From Chloroflexi bacterium 44-23 (GTDB lineage: Bacteria > Chloroflexota > Anaerolineae > Anaerolineales > Anaerolineaceae): a stretch of DNA of 33,851 nucleotides. Positions within the stretch are counted from its first letter, which is position 1; each line of letters opens with the position of its first letter. The translations under genes were made by a program, and so were the position numbers. This document shows positions 1 through 7,614 of this stretch, piece by piece. The notes beneath the pieces are model-generated. The model did not search any database. It was not told where the DNA came from and saw nothing but the letters and a program-made list of their open reading frames with translations. The stretch covers positions 2,861 through 36,711 of the forward strand of contig MKUW01000020.1 in the NCBI GenBank assembly GCA_001899005.1, in the 5' to 3' direction.

Positions 1-179
1 CCCTAATTTCGAAGTCAGAAAGGGCAACTACAATTTGTGATACAGCATGTCCCATTGAAGATAAGCACGCCAATTTCTCGTAGGAGTAGGGCTTGCCCCT
101 ACCCTAATTTCGAAGTCAGAAAGGGCAACTACAATTTGAGACACAGCATGTCCCATCGAGGAAAAGCACGCCAATTTCT
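1..179. repeat. Tandem direct repeat, two copies, 101-bp period
   Basis: Bases 1-78 and 102-179 are the same 78-bp sequence with 5 mismatches, separated by a 23-bp spacer that contains a short palindrome (GTAGGG-cttgc-CCCTAC). The first copy starts at the window edge, so the array may extend leftwards. Short reading frames crossing the repeat look like by-products of it. The rest of the stretch, to 292, holds no recognisable gene. Confidence 0.85.
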
Positions 180-292
180 GATAAAGGTTAGGCTGTACTG
201 GATATTCCAACGAACCTGGCTAAAGAAATGGTTACATTAGCTGAACATTTATGAAATGTGTAATCACGAGGCCAGCCTGAAGCAAGGCAGGA

Positions 293-1567
293 TTAGGGAT
301 ATGGGGCAGATGTGACTGTATTGACAGGTGGATAGCCAGCCGAAGTTGGTGATGAGGTCAGGGTTGGTCCGCCGGGGGTGATCGTCACAGTTGGGGAGAT
401 GGTGACCGTGGGAGTACTGGATGGCGTGATCGTAAATGTGGGCGATGGTGTTTGCGTGTTGGTAGGGGTGGGAGAAATTGTCATTTGATATTCGAGGGTC
501 AGGATGTAATCCGATGACTGCACCGGCAGCATGGTGAAATCCAGGGCTTGCTGGACCATCTGCAACAGACGTGCCCCGCGTGGCAACAGCACTGTAACTT
601 TCACATCTCCGGGCAAATCCCAGGTGGTAAACATTTCAAAACCTGTTTGAAAATAACCGAAACGATCCGGCTGACCTAATCGGAGTGCCAGGGGGATATT
701 TGCCAAAAGTTCGGGCAGGGTGAGATTGCTTTCAACCACACCTTTGTAAGTTTGATAAATGTTGTTGAGATCAACGAGTTTTCCGCCCTGCACCATACGG
801 GAAAAAAGTTTCCAGACGACCTGTTGCTGCCTTTCAGCCTGATCACGGATATCCCAGCCGTCTCTGAAAGAGACATAACAAAGGACGTCGCTTCCTCGTA
901 AATGAACACTGCCGGCGGGAATACCGCCGCAAACATCATAGTAGTCGCGGAAAACGTCTACATCCAACCCATCTAACTCTTCAATGAACCAGACGAAATC
1001 ATCAAAATGGATGAGGGCATACTCATCAGGACGAATGCCGAAATTGTATTGAATGGTATCAGCCAGCATATCAAAACCACCAACCGCATAGGCAATATTC
1101 AAGCGCTGCATGGTATAACCGGGAATGTAGACAAAGAGCTCCGGTGGCAAGGATAACAAGGCGACTTTAGCCAGACGGGGGTTGTAAAAAGCAAGCATGA
1201 TGGCATCGGTATGGCTGACATACGGTGAAGGTTTATTTGAACCAAGCAGAACCAATACGCGCAGATCGGCTGGAATGTGTAAATTGGTCACCGCTTCTGG
1301 AATTGGGGTAATTGGAGCGATGCGGGCTGTTGCAAAAGAGAGCGGAGATTTTTCAGGGCTTGCAGTTGCAGAAGAAGGACTCAGTTGTGGCATGTATGGG
1401 CTGGCTGTTTGGCTGGGAGATGGATATAATGCGCTGGCTGTCGGTGCCGGTGGTGTGGCAGCCAGACTGCATCCGGCAATCAGGATGAGGAATAATACCA
1501 GCCAAAGGAATAGAAACCAGATTCTGGTTTGGGGGTGGTCCGGTTGGATTCGTTTGCTGGGCTCCAT
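293..1567 (-). CDS. LytR-CpsA-Psr (LCP) family lipoprotein with degenerate active site
   Basis: LCP proteins transfer glycopolymers from a lipid carrier to the cell wall or another acceptor at the outer face of the membrane. The product (424 aa from ATG 1567; an in-frame TTG lies at 1582) starts with a hydrophobic segment ending in a lipobox (LIAGC, Cys about residue 33). A Pro/Ser/Thr-rich linker follows, then an LCP domain (roughly 90-310) with the hallmarks IPGY...LNIAYAVGG and ERQQQVV, then a second Pro/Thr-rich tail. Several family catalytic positions are changed: the usual LLGxD reads LLGSN, GRSD reads SHTD, and SIPRD reads SLPPE. The later Arg-containing segment (FRDGWDIRDQAERQQQ) is kept. 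Fold assignment is firm. Transferase activity is doubtful, and a binding or structural role is possible. It stands alone, with an inverted-repeat element in its upstream region. Confidence 0.85.
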   Translation of the reverse strand: MEPSKRIQPDHPQTRIWFLFLWLVLFLILIAGCSLAATPPAPTASALYPSPSQTASPYMPQLSPSSATASPEKSPLSFATARIAPITPIPEAVTNLHIPADLRVLVLLGSNKPSPYVSHTDAIMLAFYNPRLAKVALLSLPPELFVYIPGYTMQRLNIAYAVGGFDMLADTIQYNFGIRPDEYALIHFDDFVWFIEELDGLDVDVFRDYYDVCGGIPAGSVHLRGSDVLCYVSFRDGWDIRDQAERQQQVVWKLFSRMVQGGKLVDLNNIYQTYKGVVESNLTLPELLANIPLALRLGQPDRFGYFQTGFEMFTTWDLPGDVKVTVLLPRGARLLQMVQQALDFTMLPVQSSDYILTLEYQMTISPTPTNTQTPSPTFTITPSSTPTVTISPTVTITPGGPTLTSSPTSAGYPPVNTVTSAPYP

Positions 1568-1582
1568 AATTTCACAAGTCAA

Positions 1583-2133
1583 ATCAAAATCAAGATGTTC
1601 GTGGGGTTTGGATAACGACCAACGGCAAGCAGAGCGAAATTAATGATCTTCATTATGCCATTTATTGTATCATTTCAAAAATTAGAGGCAGGGTGTTTTT
1701 AGGCAGGTGGTCGCGCGCCTAAAAACACTCCTTAACCCCATTTTATTGAAAAGATGCCATTTATTGTTCAAAATTGGTAATATCTGGTTAAACAGTAACT
1801 GGCGCGATGTTCATTTCGCGCCAGCTCGTTAAAACGGTGGAATGAGGGCTTCCACCCGTTAATTTATGTAAAAATTTCCAATTGTATTGTGCAGCTAATT
1901 GATAGTAAACGCATCCGCCGATTGATTGGAGTTTGTATCGGTTGACCGGTTATTCCTATACTGGACGTTTGACCAGTTTGTCGATAACAAATGGCAGAAT
2001 TTTAATAAATCAACTAAAAAATTTTAGTCATTGGCAGACATAATATTGCCGGCCATTGTACCCAACTTAAGTAATAATTCAATACCTGGTTGATAGCACC
2101 TAACATTTATCATCGAATAACAAATATCTTTTC
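1583..2133. other. 551-bp gene-free region with inverted repeats
   Basis: No credible coding sequence. It contains the short inverted-repeat element at 1669-1755 (listed separately). Two neighbouring hairpins follow: CTGGCGCGA (1799-1807) with TCGCGCCAG (1816-1824), and AACGGTGGAA (1833-1842) with TTCCACCCGTT (1850-1860, one bulge). At 1932-1991 an outer stem (TTTG-TATCG with CGATA-A-CAAA) encloses a hairpin ACTGG (1960-1964)/CCAGT (1973-1977), and the near-direct repeats GGTTGACCGGTT (1940-1951) and GTTTGACCAGTT (1967-1978). No T-run follows any of these in the direction that would make a convincing terminator for either flanking gene. Confidence 0.6.
1669..1755. mobile_element. MITE-like 87-bp inverted-repeat element with 12-bp target duplication
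   Basis: The element begins ATCATTTCAA and ends TTGAAAAGAT. The arms pair imperfectly along their length and finish in a perfect 12-bp inner stem (1693-1704 with 1717-1728) around a 12-nt loop. The same 12 bases, GCCATTTATTGT, lie immediately outside both ends (1657-1668 and 1756-1767), as expected for a target-site duplication. It has no coding capacity, so it would need a transposase supplied elsewhere. Related sequences occur at 7470-7555, 16810-16836, 20992-21033 and about 25010-25090. Confidence 0.75.
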
Positions 2134-2985
2134 TTAAAAAAACATCTCCATCTTTTCACCCTGGCGGATGAGTTCGTTTTGCTCTTCAGCGCTGAGAGGG
2201 GTGAAATTCTGGCAGGCGTTCAGCACCATCGGCAGGACGGTAATATCGCCAACTGTGCAGATACCGGTCACCGGCTGTGAGAGCGCAAAGTTGACGCATT
2301 GTTGGATAAGTTCCTGCTCGGAGAATGGCTGGTACCAGGTGATATGCGTTTGCGGCTGGTCTTTCCAGGGACCTTTGGCAATTGACTTGATGATCATGGT
2401 GCCCACATTGCGTTCCTGACAGATTTGTAAGAGCTTTTCTGAAGCTTCAAGGTAATTCGGACGGGCATAGAGGGCGAAATTAAGCGGGAAAAGAACCGAA
2501 TCGAAATCGTAACGGTTTAAAGCTTCGAGAAAAATTTGGGGTGATTGCATACCATGTCCGGTGATACCCACATAATCAGTTAATCCTTCTTTTTTCATTT
2601 TATCAAGAGTGGCCAATACCCCATCAGGTTTTGTGGCTTCATCCAATTCTTCAAAAGTAGTGATCGCATGAATCTGATAAAGATCAAAATTATCAATATT
2701 CAAGCGTTTTCTTGATTGCTGCATTTCAGCCCAGCTGCCCTGTTGGGATCTTTCCATGGTTTTACAACCCAGAAAAATTTGCTGCCGAATGCGCGGCATC
2801 CATGGAGCGATGCGTTCTTCTGCCACACCGTAAGAAGGAGCAACATCGAAGTGGTTGACGCCGGCATTTAACACCTGATTCAAGACAGTATCTGTCAGGC
2901 GCTGGGTAATATCCCAAAAAGCCGCCGCACCGAAAATAGCAACTGTGGATTGGTGACCGGTGCGACCAAAAGTTCTCTTTTCCAT
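2134..2985 (-). CDS. Aldo/keto reductase family oxidoreductase
   Basis: A cytosolic NAD(P)H-dependent reductase of aldehydes and ketones with a TIM-barrel fold; the substrate cannot be read from sequence. The tetrad positions are visible: Asp and Tyr in FDVAPSYG, Lys in LGCKT and His in YQIHAI. The start at 2985 gives MEKRTFGRTG, the usual AKR beginning, with GGAGG 7 nt upstream; an in-frame start 14 codons earlier has no such support. Length is 283 aa, typical of short AKRs, and the C-terminus (SQPVTGICTVGD) resembles the cofactor-binding end of the family. It is divergent from the HAD gene across a 212-bp spacer containing the hairpins TTATCC/GGATAA (3102-3127) and GGCGT/ACGCC (3139-3152). 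Confidence 0.9.
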   Translation of the reverse strand: MEKRTFGRTGHQSTVAIFGAAAFWDITQRLTDTVLNQVLNAGVNHFDVAPSYGVAEERIAPWMPRIRQQIFLGCKTMERSQQGSWAEMQQSRKRLNIDNFDLYQIHAITTFEELDEATKPDGVLATLDKMKKEGLTDYVGITGHGMQSPQIFLEALNRYDFDSVLFPLNFALYARPNYLEASEKLLQICQERNVGTMIIKSIAKGPWKDQPQTHITWYQPFSEQELIQQCVNFALSQPVTGICTVGDITVLPMVLNACQNFTPLSAEEQNELIRQGEKMEMFF

Positions 2986-3181
2986 ATTGTTTCCTCCCAA
3001 ATTTCCAATTAAAAACAACCGAAGCATGCTTCTGAATTATTATCACCACAATCTATAAATCATTATAAATTAAATCTTGTCAAAATCTATCAGTACTCCA
3101 TTTATCCCTAAGCCTGGAACTGGATAAGCAAAAGCCCCGGCGTTGGGACGCCTAAATAAGCGACAATCCCTCTACAGCGGT

Positions 3182-3187
3182 TATAAT
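3182..3187 (+). promoter_or_regulatory. -10-like box TATAAT, likely leaderless start
   Basis: TATAAT lies 10 nt before the HAD start codon with no Shine-Dalgarno between. Transcription would start at or next to the ATG. No good -35 hexamer is seen at 16-18 bp. Confidence 0.45.
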
Positions 3188-3197
3188 CTTTCTTGGA

Positions 3198-3869
3198 ATG
3201 CAGCAAAAACTAATTCTGAAACTGAAAAATATAAGGGCAGTTCTTTGGGATCTGGATGGAACCTTACTGGATACCGTTGACCTGCACTGGCAAGCCTGGC
3301 AGCGCATATTATCGGAACATCATATTCCACTTACACATGAGACTTTTTTGCCAACCTTTGGCTTGCGCAATGATGCCTTTATACCTATGTTTTTGGGAAA
3401 ACAGGTTAGTTCAGCAGAAATTGAGCGAATCGGGGATGACAAGGAACGTATCTTTCGTGAACTGTTGCACCTGTCCCCCCTTGAGCTCATGCCGGGTGTC
3501 ATGCAGTTATTGGACATCTTTCAGCATCAAGGTTGGCAGCAAGCCATTGCAACCATGACCCCGTATGAAAACCTGGCGGCTATTTTGGAAAAACTGCCGA
3601 TCCATTCTTATTTTGATGTGCTTGTGACCGGTGAGCAGGTTCAGAAGGGGAAACCCGCCCCGGATATCTTTCTTTTGGCTGCCGAACAGCTTGGCGTGGA
3701 AGCTCAACAATGTATGGTGATTGAGGATACGCCTATGGGAATTGAGGCAGCTCAGGCCGGCGGGATGCTGGCAGTTGGTATTGGGGCGGCTTTCGCAGCC
3801 GGCTGTGGTGATTTGTTTATGCCAAACCTGGAAGCTGTTGCGGAAGTATTTCAGGGTTTGTTGAATTAA
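3198..3869 (+). CDS. HAD-superfamily phosphatase / beta-phosphoglucomutase-like hydrolase
   Basis: Magnesium-dependent phosphoryl-transfer enzyme of HAD subfamily IA. Motif I is DLDGTLLDT (nucleophile D18, general acid D20), motif II is the Thr of ATMT (about T119), motif III is Lys in KGKPAPDIF (K152), and motif IV is VIEDTPMGIEAA (E176/D177). The alpha-helical cap lies between motifs I and II. The 223-aa length and the GKPAPD and ED signatures fit the beta-phosphoglucomutase, phosphoglycolate phosphatase or sugar-phosphatase group; the substrate is undetermined. The gene has no ribosome-binding site, and a TATAAT box 10 nt before the ATG suggests a leaderless message. It stands alone. Confidence 0.9.
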   Translation: MQQKLILKLKNIRAVLWDLDGTLLDTVDLHWQAWQRILSEHHIPLTHETFLPTFGLRNDAFIPMFLGKQVSSAEIERIGDDKERIFRELLHLSPLELMPGVMQLLDIFQHQGWQQAIATMTPYENLAAILEKLPIHSYFDVLVTGEQVQKGKPAPDIFLLAAEQLGVEAQQCMVIEDTPMGIEAAQAGGMLAVGIGAAFAAGCGDLFMPNLEAVAEVFQGLLN

Positions 3870-4364
3870 TGCATCGGGGTGCTAGACGCAGGCAAAAATT
3901 TTTTTCGGACCATCAGCCGATTGAAGCCTGGCTTGGGGTCAGGCATCAATCCGTATTTCTAAGTAAAAAAAACTATCGGGCAACTACAAACCAGGCTTCT
4001 GGTTTTCAAGCGATGTAAATGATTCAATGTACTCAGGGAAAGTCCAAAACCAGGTTTCAGGTTGAATTAAGCTAAAGGTGCTTTCCCCACCTTATCTTTC
4101 ATCTTATCCAAAGCCTGGTTTTTAGAAACTTGCCGCCAGCGTTGAGATTTATGGCCGGAATCTCGGCTAGGAAATTGGATTCAAAAGATATGATGATCGA
4201 TCTGGGGCTTGATGGATTGCCCCAATCCGAGCTTCAAACCCTTACTTATAAGTGTGTCTCGCTGACCCGAAAGATTTAAAGCGGAACACCTCTGCCATGC
4301 AATTGATGACAATTTCCCTTGTTTTGTGAACAGCATTGTTACTTATTGTCAGGTACAATTCAGT
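3870..4364. other. 495-bp gene-free region with CCAGG(C/T)TTC repeats
   Basis: No convincing gene. The word CCAGG(C/T)TT(C) recurs four times in both orientations: 3923-3931 (-), 3991-3999 (+), 4050-4058 (+) and 4111-4118 (-). The second copy sits in a perfect hairpin, AAACCAG (3988-3994)/CTGGTTT (3999-4005). A further hairpin, TGGGGC/GCCCCA, lies at 4203-4224. The right end holds the promoter-like box of the next gene. Confidence 0.6.
4354..4359 (+). promoter_or_regulatory. -10-like box TACAAT, likely leaderless start
   Basis: TACAAT ends 5 nt before the ATG at 4365, with no Shine-Dalgarno. This spacing places the transcription start on the start codon and argues for the ATG at 4365 over the in-frame GTG at 4326, which lies upstream of the box. 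Confidence 0.45.
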
Positions 4365-5063
4365 ATGGTCGATTTTGATTCTTTGTTTGCCAGATTACGT
4401 GCCGTAAATCAGTTTCAGTCCTTGAAAGACAAAGATTTACGCCACATTTTAGACGGCGGACATCTGCAAAACTATTCCGCCGGCGAAATGATTTTTGTTC
4501 AGGATGAACCCTGCTCGGGAATGTTTGTTTTGATCAGTGGCCGTGTCAACTTATGTAAGTTGGGTCCTCAGGGACAGGAAAATATTCTAGCGACCATTGA
4601 ACCTGTCATCATGTTTAATGAAGTTACTGTTCTGGATGGGGGTAAAAATCCGGTAACAGCCTTTGCAACGCAGGAAAGCGTTATCTGGAAAATTTCATGT
4701 GAGAAATTCCAGCATTTATTGGAGCAATATTCAGCCATAGGAATCAGCCTGCTGCGTGTTTTGGCTGCTCGCAATCGACGGCTGATTGAACATTATGAAG
4801 ACCTTTCTTATCGCAATGTTGAAAGCCGGGTTGCCAAGTTGTTGTTGGATCTCAGCCACAATGGCAGCCGCGATATCGTACGCCGCGATCATCCTATTGA
4901 GGAAATGGCTTCGTTGATTGCGACGGTAGGACCCGTTATAAGTCGCACTTTGAAATCTTTTAAAGAAAAAGGCTGGATTCAATCATCGCGAATTAGTATT
5001 TCGGTCCTGGATGCGGAAGAGCTTGCACGGCTGGCACGCATGAACCTGAGCTTTCTGGGATAA
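4365..5063 (+). CDS. Crp/Fnr-family transcriptional regulator (first of two)
   Basis: Cytosolic DNA-binding regulator of 232 aa. The N-terminal cyclic-nucleotide-binding-like beta barrel occupies about residues 10-120 (YSAGEMIFVQDEPCSGMFVLISGRV ... FNEVTVLDGG). A dimerisation helix follows, then a C-terminal winged helix (about 150-225) with the HTH segment IEEMASLIATVGPVISRTLKSFKEKGWI. The phosphate-binding cassette lacks the Arg-Ser expected of true cAMP binders, and no Fnr-type cysteine cluster is seen, so the ligand is unknown. It converges with the FAD oxidoreductase gene and lies about 2.5 kb from the haem-protein gene run, whose redox theme it may share. Confidence 0.9.
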   Translation: MVDFDSLFARLRAVNQFQSLKDKDLRHILDGGHLQNYSAGEMIFVQDEPCSGMFVLISGRVNLCKLGPQGQENILATIEPVIMFNEVTVLDGGKNPVTAFATQESVIWKISCEKFQHLLEQYSAIGISLLRVLAARNRRLIEHYEDLSYRNVESRVAKLLLDLSHNGSRDIVRRDHPIEEMASLIATVGPVISRTLKSFKEKGWIQSSRISISVLDAEELARLARMNLSFLG

Positions 5064-5227
5064 GCTCTTTATTGGCAATGACCTGCACTTAAAAGTTTGC
5101 CGGTGAGGTTATTTTTCGGTATTTCATCAAACATGCAAAATCATTAAAGTGATTGTGCTTTAACAGATTTCTTTGCATGAGTTTTCAGTTGTTGCTATAG
5201 TAATCCTTTTTCTTACCAGATTATGCT

Positions 5228-6412
5228 TTATGAGTCGAACGGAATGCGCCCGATCAGGTCTTTTTTGGTAAACGGTCCTTTTGCTGCAATTAATTCGCGG
5301 GCTGTTGGCACCATTTTCCAGACATTCCAAAGTAAGACTCCTCGCACGCGACCTTCCCGCAAATAATAGACCACACCTTGTTGGAAGGGGTCTTTCCAAT
5401 CGCTGATCACTTCTCCTTGCGGGTTAAATTCGCCGACTGCTTCATACCCTAAATCGAAGAGATCGGAATAGAAGTAAGGAAGATGTTCGTAAATCTGAGA
5501 ATCTCCAGCCATATTGGCACCAGCCATCTGGCCCATCGTGAGAGCGTTATCTTCATGCTCGACTGTCATCCATTTTGATAAAGCGTGATTGTAAAATGTG
5601 GCAACATCACCGGCTGCGTAGACATCCGGATGAGATGTGCGCAAGTGTTGATCAACCTCAATGGCACGATCCATTTTTAAACCCGCATTTTTAGCCAGAT
5701 CGATATTGAGAAGGATGCCCAATCCAGCGACTACACCACCGACTTCAACTACTTTTCCTGATTTTGTTGAAATCTGGTATTTGCCGCCTTCTTTGCTCAG
5801 TCCATTGACTGTCTGGCCAGTAAGCACTTCAACTCCTTTTTGGCGATAGTAGTCATTTAAGAAATGAGAAAGATCGGCTGGGAAGAGACGGGCACTGATA
5901 CCATCTTCGGGAAAGAGCATGGTTACCTTTTTCCCATTCATGGTGAGTGCAGCTGAAATTTCAGAACCAATAAAGCCACCTCCAATGACACCAAAATTGT
6001 CATTATTTTCAGTGGCAGCGCGCAAGTGGCGGTAATCGGACAGGTTGCGGTAATAATTTATCCCCTCGACGTCGAAAGGAAGCTCGCGCGGGGTTCCGCC
6101 GGTCGCGATCAACAGTTTGTCAAACCCATGCCAGTTGCCTTCATCATCCCTCGCTTTTTTATCATCGAGATCCAATTCAGTGATAATTCGGCCAAGATGC
6201 AGTTGCGCACCGGTGTCCTGGGTATGGCGGAAGATCTTTTCGACCGACTTGCCTTTCCAAAGGCCTTTGGAGAGATTCGGACGGGTATATGGCGGATCGA
6301 GTTCACGTCCAAAGATGGCCAATGATCCTTGCGGGTCGCGTTCGTGAATGGCGCGCGCTGCTGCATCGGCAGCCATTCCACCGCCGACAATAAGATATTT
6401 GTACTTATCCAT
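5228..6412 (-). CDS. FAD-dependent NAD(P) oxidoreductase (rubredoxin/ferredoxin reductase-like)
   Basis: Two-dinucleotide-fold flavoprotein of 394 aa that moves electrons between NAD(P)H and a redox partner such as a ferredoxin, rubredoxin or quinone. The FAD motif is YLIVGGGMAADAA (about 7-18), the NAD(P) motif is GVIGGGFIGSEISAA (141-155), and the second FAD contact is VYAAGDVATF (264-273). The C-terminal domain (about 310-394) resembles the reductase dimerisation domain of BphA4/AIF-type enzymes. There is no CxxxxC redox disulfide next to the FAD motif, which excludes the thioredoxin-reductase and lipoamide-dehydrogenase classes. The start at 6412 is fixed by AGGAGG 7 nt upstream; the frame is open further upstream without support. 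It lies 247 bp downstream of a Crp/Fnr gene on the same strand, which may regulate it. Confidence 0.88.
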   Translation of the reverse strand: MDKYKYLIVGGGMAADAAARAIHERDPQGSLAIFGRELDPPYTRPNLSKGLWKGKSVEKIFRHTQDTGAQLHLGRIITELDLDDKKARDDEGNWHGFDKLLIATGGTPRELPFDVEGINYYRNLSDYRHLRAATENNDNFGVIGGGFIGSEISAALTMNGKKVTMLFPEDGISARLFPADLSHFLNDYYRQKGVEVLTGQTVNGLSKEGGKYQISTKSGKVVEVGGVVAGLGILLNIDLAKNAGLKMDRAIEVDQHLRTSHPDVYAAGDVATFYNHALSKWMTVEHEDNALTMGQMAGANMAGDSQIYEHLPYFYSDLFDLGYEAVGEFNPQGEVISDWKDPFQQGVVYYLREGRVRGVLLWNVWKMVPTARELIAAKGPFTKKDLIGRIPFDS

Positions 6413-6659
6413 TTCTATTCCTCCTAAACAGTGACAAACCCAATAATCTCTGCAGTGAAAAAATAGCTGAACAGATATTCTCAATACTTCGTCTCGCTAT
6501 GAGGAGCTTGTCTTTTCTTCTATCTTAAAGCAAAAAACTATTTATTCAAGCAAGTTAACAATGATACAGTCAGCCAGGTTTTTTTGCTTTAATACGGCCG
6601 TTAGGTTGTACAGGTTGTCATAATGAGGGTCATATTTTAAAAGTAGAGAAAAAAGAAAT

Positions 6660-7346
6660 TTAACCTTTAACGCTGGTGGAAATCATTTCCTGCAAACGCT
6701 TCTGATCGACAATGCGATATTCCGTGCGGGTGATGTCAATAATGTTAGAATCTGCAAAGCGGTGTAAAAAGCGACAGACCATTTCACGGGTTGAACCGAT
6801 GCGTGCGGCCATTTCATCCAGGGTCAAACTGCGAAAAATGGCTCCTTCGACAGCATCCTGACTGGATTCCATCAGTAATTTGGCCAAACGGCCGGCTACG
6901 GGTTGAAAGGCCATTTCTTCAAGAATTTCGCTGGCACGCACCATTTTATCTATCATCAAACGGGAAAGCTCCCATGAGAACTGTCCGTTCTCGATTAAGA
7001 GTGGATGTAAACGTTCGTCTGACCATAACAAGAGGCGGGTATTTTCTTCTGCTACCAGCGAAACCGGCAATTGATGGTGTGGATGAAAGAAAGCCAGACC
7101 CCAAAAGATATCACCTTCCATAAAAGTCGTCACTACCAGGCTGCGGCCTTCCAGGGAATATTTGACAGCCCGGATGGCACCTTTCTTAATGATGAACAAA
7201 TATGGCCAAATTTCACCTGCTGCCTTAATCACTGCTCCCTTGGCGTACTTTTGTGCGACGGCAAGCTGAATTGCCAATTCCAATTTCGCTGGCGATAATA
7301 CGCTAAAGACGGGATTATTTTGGAGAATTTCAATATCGGTTTTCAT
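6660..7346 (-). CDS. Crp/Fnr-family transcriptional regulator (second)
   Basis: A 228-aa regulator with an N-terminal effector barrel (about 10-120, including GAVIKAAGEIWPYLFIIKKGAIRAV and GDIFWGLAFFHP), a long dimer helix, and a C-terminal HTH (TLDEMAARIGSTREMVCRFLHRF, about 168-190). The sensor half carries no Fe-S cysteines, and the glycine-glutamate cassette of cAMP receptors is altered. That leaves haem- or NO-sensing (DNR/NnrR-type) or ligand-independent action as possibilities. It is transcribed away from the lipoprotein and haem-protein genes starting at 7615 and towards the FAD oxidoreductase, a position from which it could control both. A weak AGAGG precedes the ATG. Confidence 0.9.
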   Translation of the reverse strand: MKTDIEILQNNPVFSVLSPAKLELAIQLAVAQKYAKGAVIKAAGEIWPYLFIIKKGAIRAVKYSLEGRSLVVTTFMEGDIFWGLAFFHPHHQLPVSLVAEENTRLLLWSDERLHPLLIENGQFSWELSRLMIDKMVRASEILEEMAFQPVAGRLAKLLMESSQDAVEGAIFRSLTLDEMAARIGSTREMVCRFLHRFADSNIIDITRTEYRIVDQKRLQEMISTSVKG

Positions 7347-7469
7347 TCACTACCTCTTCTTTAATATAGCAGAGATTCCTAAAAGGGTGGGTGAAATCCG
7401 CCAATAAGTTTACATGTTGCCTTAAGTTCAATTATTCACAAGCGATCTATGGTACAAGATAGGCAGGTA

Positions 7470-7555
7470 ATCTGTTAAGAAACGGGGTTGAGGCGTGATA
7501 TTAGGTAGGCAATCGGCTGCAAACTAACCTTCTACCCCAAATTTTTTGAAAAGAT
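7470..7555. mobile_element. Second copy of the ATCTTTTCAA-ended inverted-repeat element
   Basis: 86 bp, almost the same length as the 1669-1755 element. It starts ATCTGTTAAGAAACGGGGTT and ends CCCC-aaa-TTTTTTGAAAAGAT, and the arms pair imperfectly (GGGGTTGAGG against CCTTCTACCCC). No clear target duplication remains, so it is older or was moved by another route. It sits 60 bp upstream of the lipoprotein gene and could carry its promoter. Confidence 0.6.
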
Positions 7556-7614
7556 CCACTTCAAAACAGTAGTAAACCCGCGCTTTTCATAACGAGGAAT
7601 GGTGGAGGAAATGT

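Noticed and set aside
1..179. Possible CRISPR array
   Set aside because: The repeated unit is 78 bp with a 23-bp gap and only two copies; CRISPR repeats are shorter and spacers of similar length to the repeats.
1197..1643. 148-codon plus-strand frame opposite the LCP gene
   Set aside because: It lies antisense to a clear LCP domain, has no family features and no ribosome-binding site.
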